The notes under the pieces are model-generated. The model was not told where the DNA came from and made no database searches. It worked only from the letters and a program-made list of their open reading frames with translations. This document shows positions 29,925 to 37,064 of a DNA stretch of 40,521 bases, piece after piece. The position numbers and the translations under genes were made by a program. Source of the stretch: Candidatus Margulisiibacteriota bacterium (GTDB lineage: Bacteria; Margulisbacteria; Marinamargulisbacteria; SXXA01; SICP01); NCBI GenBank assembly GCA_009691415.1, contig SICP01000013.1, forward strand, positions 1 through 40,521, in the 5' to 3' direction. Position 1 is the stretch's first letter. Every line of letters begins with the position of its first letter.

Positions 29925-30538
29925 ATGCGATCAATAACCTCCACTAAAGAGGCTAATTCGATCAGATAATCCGAGATAGATCCCGACGCTGCCCGAACTG
30001 TAGGAAGCGATAGGGAGAATTCTTTCGACACTTTATCTACAAGCGCACCGTTGTCGGCGGGGACTTCAATAGACTGAAGATGTAAAAGCCCTGATAAAAG
30101 AGTCATAACACTTGAAATAGACTCGGGAATCAAGCTTTTCTGAGGCTGAGATTCTAGTAAATAAGCTGATCGCAATTTCAATAATGTGCTTCTCAAAACA
30201 AACTCGCATTCATGACGCAGATGCGCCGTAGCAAGTACAACATCTTTTAGTGCGTCTGGGCCAAACAATAAAACACGGGTGCGTTTCATGTCCAAAAATT
30301 CCATTGGAAACACATCCAAAGACGCCATGATTTCGTACATGCTAAACAACGTATATTGCACCCCAAATGAAAGTTTTGGTGGAGTAAATCTTTGAGGCTT
30401 TAACACTTGCGGCGAAATATCTTTCAAAATAATGAGTAACCGCAAAGAAGCTTTATCTAGAGACGCGCCATATTGATAGACAGATATTAAATTTTCTTTA
30501 TAAAATTCTTGAAGAGCCTGGATTAATTTAGAGGTCAT
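29921..30538 (-). CDS. Hypothetical protein, possibly nucleotidyltransferase-fold
   Basis: ORF overlapping the TPM gene; NLISVYQYGASLDKASLRLLIILKD faintly recalls a GS...DLDL region; family uncertain. Confidence 0.6.
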   Translation of the reverse strand: MTSKLIQALQEFYKENLISVYQYGASLDKASLRLLIILKDISPQVLKPQRFTPPKLSFGVQYTLFSMYEIMASLDVFPMEFLDMKRTRVLLFGPDALKDVVLATAHLRHECEFVLRSTLLKLRSAYLLESQPQKSLIPESISSVMTLLSGLLHLQSIEVPADNGALVDKVSKEFSLSLPTVRAASGSISDYLIELASLVEVIDRI

Positions 30539-30548
30539 AGAAACTCCT

Positions 30549-32447
30549 TTAGTTGAGTGCTGATTTAAGATTGTTTTGCGTTAAAATTTGGGGCAAAATA
30601 ACAGGCTCTTTTCCAGGTGCATAATACACGTAAAGTGGAACCCCGCTACGATTTAAGGACTGTAAATATTGCGTGATTTCTTTATCTTGATTTGTCCAAT
30701 CCGCCACAAGATAAGCAATCCCTTTCTCTTTTAAAAGGTTCTGAACTGCAGGCGTTTTTAAAACCAGTCGCTCATTGACCTGACAAGTGAGACACCACGC
30801 TGCTGTCACATCCACTAGAACAGGTTGATTCGAGGCACGTAAAGTAGCCAGAGTCGCAGAAGAAAAAGGTGTAACGGTAGAAACGGATACATTTAATTGC
30901 ATCACCAATACCCATATCAACCATACGGAACTTAAGTACATCGGAACCGCCAATATTTTCTTGAAAGTCACCATCCACATGCCAGGCTTTGGAATCCATT
31001 TTAAAGTAGCAGGTATAAAGCTCAAGGCAAGATAAGGGGCCGCAATACCCAACCCTAAACTCATAAAAATGACCAACGCCGTAAACGGTGACTGAGACAA
31101 AGCTACCCCAATAGCCGTAGCCATAAAAGGAGCCGTACAAGGCGTCGCAACCAATGTTGCAACTAAGCCCGTCATAAAACTACCCAAAAGGCTTTCGGAT
31201 TGAAGCCATGGCTTCATTGACTTTGACGACGTTTTAACCAGCCAATTGCGTCCAGGCATTTGTAGTACATCCGAAAACATGAGTCCAATCAAAAGCATCA
31301 GCACTGCCATACAGCCTACAAAAATAGGGGACTGCATTTGAAATCCCCAGCCAATATAGTGACCACTCTTTTTCAAAAGAATAAGCGTCCCAGAAAGTGC
31401 TAACATACTGACTAGAATCCCCATCGTATAAGCAATGCCATGCAAGCGAACAATCAAAGGCCGTTCGTTTTTTTGTTTTGCTAGAGATAATGTTTTAAGC
31501 GATAAAACAGGCAGGACACACGGCATCAAGTTAAGAAAAATGCCTCCCAGAAATGCAAATGCAATCGTAAGCGCAATTTTGCGTGCATGTTGAAAACTAG
31601 CCCCAGGAATAGCAATGGCCTGCGTTGTTGGGGTAACCGAAATCCAAAATGTCGAAATGTCCCCGTCGCGATACGTCAATTTTAGAAGTCCCTTAAAGGG
31701 CACTCTATTCGACTGCTGAGAACCAGCACTCCACAACACCAGCTTGTCTGATTTAAGGTTCCAATGCCACACTTCTGTGACAGGGATAGAAACCCCCGAT
31801 TCTGGAAAAAAATCAGCCTCTCTCAGTTTGTCAGTATCCAGTTTTTCGACAGGAAAAGACAGCATAATATAACGCCCATCTTCGTAAATATTTCCAGTAG
31901 ACTTCAATGCTTTAGGAAGCTGTTTTTGTGTTTTTTCAAGAGAAGCTAATTCTACGTGTTTCTCTTTTCCGGGAAGTACCAAATGTATCCGGCCCTTGAG
32001 ATTTGCAGATTGCGGAATACAGCTCTCCTGACAAATGAGCCACTTGGCTTCAGCCCCTAGATTCAACGAGTCTCCCACGGTAAGCGTCGGACTTAAATGA
32101 ATCCGCGCCATCGCAATCACTTCATCTGTATAGCCATAATTTAAAAACGTCCCTGTTCTAAAAGAAGTTGGGGCAGGCCACAATACCGCATCCACCGTGA
32201 CACCTTTTGGTAAAGTCCAGTTTATTTTGACTGGCAGACCATTATCCCCTGGATTTTGCCAATACGTATGCCACCCTTTTTCTAACGTCAATCGAATGCC
32301 AATCCAAGCGGTTTGTCCCGGAGACATCTGCGAAAACTCCGTTACAATTTCAGCGGTGCTTTTGGGCACGACAGGAAGATCTGCATAACTAAAAGAATAA
32401 AAGAAAAACGAAAAAAGCAGTGCGCCTAAAATACGTTTAATTAGCAT
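30549..32447 (-). CDS. DsbD/ScsB-family thiol:disulfide reductase
   Basis: Start at signal peptide MLIKRILGALLFSFFFYSFSYA; GWHTYWQNPGDNGLPVKI; GGIFLNLMPCVLPVLSLK; C-terminal AAWCLTCQVNE. Confidence 0.9.
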   Translation of the reverse strand: MLIKRILGALLFSFFFYSFSYADLPVVPKSTAEIVTEFSQMSPGQTAWIGIRLTLEKGWHTYWQNPGDNGLPVKINWTLPKGVTVDAVLWPAPTSFRTGTFLNYGYTDEVIAMARIHLSPTLTVGDSLNLGAEAKWLICQESCIPQSANLKGRIHLVLPGKEKHVELASLEKTQKQLPKALKSTGNIYEDGRYIMLSFPVEKLDTDKLREADFFPESGVSIPVTEVWHWNLKSDKLVLWSAGSQQSNRVPFKGLLKLTYRDGDISTFWISVTPTTQAIAIPGASFQHARKIALTIAFAFLGGIFLNLMPCVLPVLSLKTLSLAKQKNERPLIVRLHGIAYTMGILVSMLALSGTLILLKKSGHYIGWGFQMQSPIFVGCMAVLMLLIGLMFSDVLQMPGRNWLVKTSSKSMKPWLQSESLLGSFMTGLVATLVATPCTAPFMATAIGVALSQSPFTALVIFMSLGLGIAAPYLALSFIPATLKWIPKPGMWMVTFKKILAVPMYLSSVWLIWVLVMQLNVSVSTVTPFSSATLATLRASNQPVLVDVTAAWCLTCQVNERLVLKTPAVQNLLKEKGIAYLVADWTNQDKEITQYLQSLNRSGVPLYVYYAPGKEPVILPQILTQNNLKSALN

Positions 32448-32513
32448 AGAAAAATAGTCTAGCACAGCCAAAAAATACTGGCCACTCAACACACTATTAC
32501 GGCATAATAAGAC

Positions 32514-33071
32514 ATGCATATTATCTCGGGCCGTTACAAAGGCCTGTCTCTATCGTATCCCACCAACCAGAAGTTTAGGCCCACGCAAAATCGTGTTCGC
32601 GAAGCCCTCATGAGTATACTCAGACCTGTCCTTCAAGAAGCAGCTGTTCTGGATCTTTGTTGTGGGACAGGGGGGCTTGGTTTAGAAGCCCTTTCACAAG
32701 GCGCAGCAACGGTCATATTCGTCGATCAAGACATTCAATATGCAAAAGAAAATATACAAAAAATCATCTCAAAATATCCGGATGCAAAACACACGATTAC
32801 CGTTGTAAAAGCCAGTCTCTCCGTTTTTTTTGATAGACACAAAACCCCCGTCGATATCATCCTACTAGATCCACCCTGGCAGAAGACAGATCTTTACCAC
32901 CTTGCGTTGAAGCACATAGATCAATTTGATATACTCTCACCCAATGGCGTTCTGGTGTGTGAACACCATAAATCAACGCCGATGATACCCACATTACGAT
33001 TACATATTTTGTCTGTTCATACCTATGGTGACACCGCGATAACCATCTTAAAAAGAAACGAGACCCCATGA
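32514..33071 (+). CDS. rsmD: 16S rRNA (guanine966-N2)-methyltransferase
   Basis: IISGRYKG, RPTQNRVREALMSIL, VLDLCCGTGGLGLEALSQGA, ILLDPPW. Confidence 0.93.
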   Translation: MHIISGRYKGLSLSYPTNQKFRPTQNRVREALMSILRPVLQEAAVLDLCCGTGGLGLEALSQGAATVIFVDQDIQYAKENIQKIISKYPDAKHTITVVKASLSVFFDRHKTPVDIILLDPPWQKTDLYHLALKHIDQFDILSPNGVLVCEHHKSTPMIPTLRLHILSVHTYGDTAITILKRNETP

Positions 33072-33559
33072 AAAAAGCCATTTATCCAGGAAGTTTTGAC
33101 CCCATCACCAATGGCCATATTGACGTATTAAGACGCGCCAGTCGGGTGTTTGATGAAGTCCATATTGCCGTCATTCAAAATCCAGAGAAAAATTCATTTT
33201 TCACCATAGAAGAACGCATCGAGCACCTTCAAGAATTATTTCGAAGTGAGCCAGAAATTCAAATCGAAGGCTTCAAAGGTCTCTTGGTAGATTATGCAAA
33301 AAAGAAAGATATCTACACCATTATAAGAGGGCTTCGCGCCGTATCGGATTTTGATTTCGAATTCCAAATGGCACTCACAAACCGCAACCTAGAATCTAAA
33401 ATAGATACTGTTTTTCTCATGACTGACGAAAAATATTCTTATCTCAGTTCTAGCCTCGTGCGGCAATTGGCAAAATTAAACGGCCCCATCGGACAATTTG
33501 TACCCGATTTAATCGAACAAGCCCTGCGCGAAAAGTGCAAGGCACAAAAAGGACACTAA
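33068..33559 (+). CDS. coaD: Pantetheine-phosphate adenylyltransferase
   Basis: KAIYPGSFDPITNGHIDVLRRASRVFDEV, IIRGLRAVSDFDFEFQMALTNRNL, SSSLVRQLAKLNG. Confidence 0.97.
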   Translation: MKKAIYPGSFDPITNGHIDVLRRASRVFDEVHIAVIQNPEKNSFFTIEERIEHLQELFRSEPEIQIEGFKGLLVDYAKKKDIYTIIRGLRAVSDFDFEFQMALTNRNLESKIDTVFLMTDEKYSYLSSSLVRQLAKLNGPIGQFVPDLIEQALREKCKAQKGH

Positions 33560-33560
33560 T

Positions 33561-34028
33561 ATGGACGAAATCTTTGGCCTTATCGACTCATTAGAAGCGA
33601 CGATCTTAGAAGGGAAAAAACTTCCCTTCTCAGACAAAGTCATTCTAGAAGAACATAAAATTTTAGAGTTGGTAGATAAAATTAGACTCATCATTAAAAC
33701 CAATGGCAGTATCGTCAAACGATCTGTCGATCTCACCAAACGCTCAGAATCCGAAAGTATTGCCCAAGAAATGATCGAGCCAAAAGTAGTGATTCCCCAA
33801 ACACCCACAGCCCGCGCGCAGTCAGACAAAGATCTCCAAGAAGCCAAACAAGAAGCCGAAAAAATAAAAGCCGGTGCCCACGAATACGCAGACTACGTCA
33901 TGGCCAATCTCCAGCTACTCGTCACCAAGATGCAAACCAATCTCGTCAAAGCAGAAAAAACAATTACAGACAGCCGAGCACTCCTAGAAAGAAATCCCAA
34001 ATCACCCAACGAAGGTCGCCAATCATGA
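33561..34028 (+). CDS. Coiled-coil protein of the type found after coaD
   Basis: [42 protein letters not shown]... then a long helix [42 protein letters not shown]. Confidence 0.7.
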   Translation: MDEIFGLIDSLEATILEGKKLPFSDKVILEEHKILELVDKIRLIIKTNGSIVKRSVDLTKRSESESIAQEMIEPKVVIPQTPTARAQSDKDLQEAKQEAEKIKAGAHEYADYVMANLQLLVTKMQTNLVKAEKTITDSRALLERNPKSPNEGRQS

Positions 34029-34732
34029 GAAACGACGGTAGAGCATATACCCAAAAACGCCCCCTAGACATCATACAAGGCTTCACAAAAAATGCCCTTT
34101 CATCCGTACTGATTTCAACAGGAGATACCAAAGTCCTCTGCACCGTGTCGTTCGAAAACAAAGTCCCCCATTTTCTCAAAGGCACTGGAACAGGCTGGGT
34201 CACCGCAGAATATTCTTTACTCCCAGGATCCACAAACCCCCGTGCCAATCGCGAAGTCTCCAAAGGAAAAGCCAGCGGCAGAACCAGTGAAATCCAACGC
34301 CTCATCGGACGATCTCTACGCGCCATTATCGACATGGATATCCTGGGCGAACGCACCCTCCAAATAGACGCCGACGTCCTCCAAGCCGATGGCGGCACAC
34401 GCACCGCAGCCATCACAGGTAGCATGCTAGCCCTCTCCGACGCCGTCAAAAAACTCATGGAACAAGGCATCTTAAAACGAAACCCCATCAAAGAATATTT
34501 GGCCGCAATCAGCGTAGGCATCGTCAACAATCAAGCCATGACCGATCTCTGTTACGAAGAAGATTCCAAAGCAGACGTAGACATGAACATCGTTATGACA
34601 GAATCGGGTCGATTCGTAGAAATACAAGGTACAGCCGAAAACACCCCCTTTACACAAACCCACATGCTAGAAATGTTAGATCTCGCGAACGGGTCAATTT
34701 CAGAATTAATACAGGAGATAAAAGCCCATTGA
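34025..34732 (+). CDS. rph: Ribonuclease PH
   Basis: [82 protein letters not shown]. Confidence 0.96.
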   Translation: MRNDGRAYTQKRPLDIIQGFTKNALSSVLISTGDTKVLCTVSFENKVPHFLKGTGTGWVTAEYSLLPGSTNPRANREVSKGKASGRTSEIQRLIGRSLRAIIDMDILGERTLQIDADVLQADGGTRTAAITGSMLALSDAVKKLMEQGILKRNPIKEYLAAISVGIVNNQAMTDLCYEEDSKADVDMNIVMTESGRFVEIQGTAENTPFTQTHMLEMLDLANGSISELIQEIKAH

Positions 34733-35325
34733 GTACCGTTTTTCAAATCACAAAACGCCACTACGACATCATCACCAAACAAGCGGCGGATAATTTCCCC
34801 ACAGAATCAGGTGGTTTTCTCGGCGGCAAAGACTTCGTCATCAAAGCCATTCTACCCATCTTTAATCAACACTTAGCAAACAAGACAGATACGTTTGCAT
34901 TTACCGCCGAAGACGTCGACCGTGCTCACCAATTTTTCGCCAAACACAATCTCGATTACTATGGCCTCTACCACACCCATCCCAGCGGCATTCCCGAACC
35001 CTCACAAACAGACATAGCCACCGGACACAAATATCATTTTATCATTGGCATCCCAGGAAAAGACCCAGCCAAAGCGGTCTTGCGTGCCTTCGAAGTCCAA
35101 AGAAAAACCGTCATCCCCCTCGCCATGAATATCCTTCTACAAGACGTCAAATCCGTCGATCTACAAACGGCCTCACCCACTAGTCCCTCTCTCCCGCAAA
35201 ATACGCTCATGTCCGAAGCCCAAGCCCTAGGCGAGCTCCTAGAAAATATCAAAAACGAAAAACCCCACTACAAAAAAGACGCCCCCATTAACACCTATAA
35301 ATCAGACTTTAGTGCGCTGGCTTAG
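34729..35325 (+). CDS. JAB/MPN (JAMM) metalloprotease-like protein
   Basis: [12 protein letters not shown] and [15 protein letters not shown], an intact E...HxHx10D-type arrangement. Confidence 0.88.
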   Translation: MSTVFQITKRHYDIITKQAADNFPTESGGFLGGKDFVIKAILPIFNQHLANKTDTFAFTAEDVDRAHQFFAKHNLDYYGLYHTHPSGIPEPSQTDIATGHKYHFIIGIPGKDPAKAVLRAFEVQRKTVIPLAMNILLQDVKSVDLQTASPTSPSLPQNTLMSEAQALGELLENIKNEKPHYKKDAPINTYKSDFSALA

Positions 35326-35428
35326 TACTCATCCCCCAGTCCTCTTTTCTGTCCCAAAGACGGGGGAATTTGGCTCTGATTTTGTAAGCCCCTCTTTAGA
35401 ATAGAGAGGGGTTGGGGTGAGTATTAGG
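35324..35428. repeat. Nested inverted-repeat (MITE/REP-like) intergenic element
   Basis: Outer arms tactcatcccc/ggggtgagta; inner hairpin CCCCTCTttagaataGAGAGGGG (35389..35411); further pairing cccccagtc/gacggggg. Confidence 0.6.
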
Positions 35429-35506
35429 TTTTTAGCGTGCTGTCTTAATAGCTAAAGTAATAGCTACTTAGTGACAAAAGAGTAAAATGTAGCTAACATG
35501 TAATCT

Positions 35507-35809
35507 ATGCTATTTAAAACGCCTATCGAACTCATGCAAGACATCGCACAGCGCACGCGTACCAGGCGGCTCTCTCTCAATCTTTCTCAGTTCGGACTTG
35601 CTGCACAATCAGGCGTGAGCTTGGGAAGTCTCAAACGATTCGAAAATACAGGCCAAATAGCACTCAAATCTCTCCTTAAAATGGCACTCGTACTAGACTG
35701 CCTCTCTGAATTTGAAAACCTCATTCAACCCCTCCCTAATCCTACGACCATTAAAGATCTACTCACCCAAACAAAACACAGAAAAAAGGGCACACGACAT
35801 GCCATATAA
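35507..35809 (+). CDS. hipB: HipB-like XRE antitoxin
   Basis: TRRLSLNLSQFGLAAQSGVSLGSLKRFENTGQIALKSLLKMALVL; overlaps a HipA gene. Confidence 0.85.
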   Translation: MLFKTPIELMQDIAQRTRTRRLSLNLSQFGLAAQSGVSLGSLKRFENTGQIALKSLLKMALVLDCLSEFENLIQPLPNPTTIKDLLTQTKHRKKGTRHAI

Positions 35810-37016
35810 TCCCATAAGTGCACTGATAGTATCTTTGGATTTTGGTGAAGAAAAAATAGAAGTGGGGCATCTGATACAGAAAAATCGGCGCATTTTCTTT
35901 AATTACACCCCTGATTTCTTGAAGCATCAACTCCAAATTTCTCCATTTAAATTACCGCTAGCCATGGCCCTAACTACCTGTGAAGTAAGCGGATTTGAAG
36001 GTCTTCATGGGGTTTTTAACGACAGTCTGCCAGATGGGTGGGGGAAGCTTTTGTTAGATCGATATATGCGAACACAAGGCGTCATGCCCCAGCAACTAAC
36101 TCCCCTAGACCGGCTGTCTTTTGTGGGGAATAACGGAATGGGAGCGTTATGTTACACCCCACAATACGACTTAAAACACCATGCCTCAGAACCCGTAGAT
36201 TTACCAAAATTAGAGTGCGAAACACATGCCCTCCTAGACGGTGATACCGATACATTTTTTGAAGAATTACTGAGACTTAATGGATCCTCTCATGGTGCAA
36301 GGCCCAAAATTCTTGCCGAAGTTTCTCATGATAAAACTAAAATTTTATCCAAAAGGAAAAAGACAGAAGAAACAGATTCCTGGCTTATTAAATTTAAGTC
36401 TGTCCAAGACCCAGATGATAATGGCGCAATCGAATACGCTTATAGCCTCATGGCAAAAGAAGCGGGGCTGCATATGCCAGAAACCTATCTTTTTAACAAT
36501 CGTTATTTCGGTGTAAAACGCTTCGACTGCGACGTGAAGAAACGGCATCATATGCACACCCTTTCAGGGCTTCTTCATGCAGACTACAGAATTCCCAATT
36601 TAGACTATAAAGATGCATTAAAAGCAACACAGCTACTCACAAAATCGGCAAAAGACATTCAGTCCCATTTCAAATTAGCCGTATTCAACGTGCTAGCCCA
36701 CAACCGGGATGATCACGGTAAAAATACAGCCTATTTGATGGATCAATCAGGCGTGTGGCATCTCGCGCCAGCGTATGATCTTACATTTTCATACGGCCCA
36801 GCTGGAGAGCAAAGTATGACTATCATGGGTGAAGGAAAAAATCCCGCAGAAACCCACCTCATCAAACTTGCACAGGCTTATGATATTCAAAATGCAAAAG
36901 AAATCATTGAAGTCGTTCAGGCGACTATCAACAAATGGCCCTCAATCGCAAAAAATGCAGGTGTGACCAAGACCTCTACAACCCTCATTAAAAATTCCCT
37001 GAAATTTTTCAAATAA
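35799..37016 (+). CDS. hipA: HipA-family serine/threonine kinase toxin
   Basis: ATG at 35799 (MPYNPISALIVSLDFGE). GSSHGARPKILA, LIKFKSVQDPDDNGAIEYAYSLMAKEAGL, HNRDDHGKNTAYLMDQSGVWHLAPAYDLTFS. Confidence 0.93.
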   Translation: MPYNPISALIVSLDFGEEKIEVGHLIQKNRRIFFNYTPDFLKHQLQISPFKLPLAMALTTCEVSGFEGLHGVFNDSLPDGWGKLLLDRYMRTQGVMPQQLTPLDRLSFVGNNGMGALCYTPQYDLKHHASEPVDLPKLECETHALLDGDTDTFFEELLRLNGSSHGARPKILAEVSHDKTKILSKRKKTEETDSWLIKFKSVQDPDDNGAIEYAYSLMAKEAGLHMPETYLFNNRYFGVKRFDCDVKKRHHMHTLSGLLHADYRIPNLDYKDALKATQLLTKSAKDIQSHFKLAVFNVLAHNRDDHGKNTAYLMDQSGVWHLAPAYDLTFSYGPAGEQSMTIMGEGKNPAETHLIKLAQAYDIQNAKEIIEVVQATINKWPSIAKNAGVTKTSTTLIKNSLKFFK

Positions 37017-37041
37017 TTTTTCGATAACTCTAATAACGAGT
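37001..37041 (+). promoter_or_regulatory. Promoter-like element copy A
   Basis: GAAATTTTTCAAATAATTTTTCGATAACTCTAATAACGAG, 24 nt upstream of the 37065 start. Confidence 0.55.
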
Positions 37042-37064
37042 CAAGAATAAAGGGAGTAAAACTT

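Noticed and set aside
33964-34530. Minus ORF 33964..34530 (188 aa)
   Set aside because: Antisense to rph, which has unambiguous motifs.
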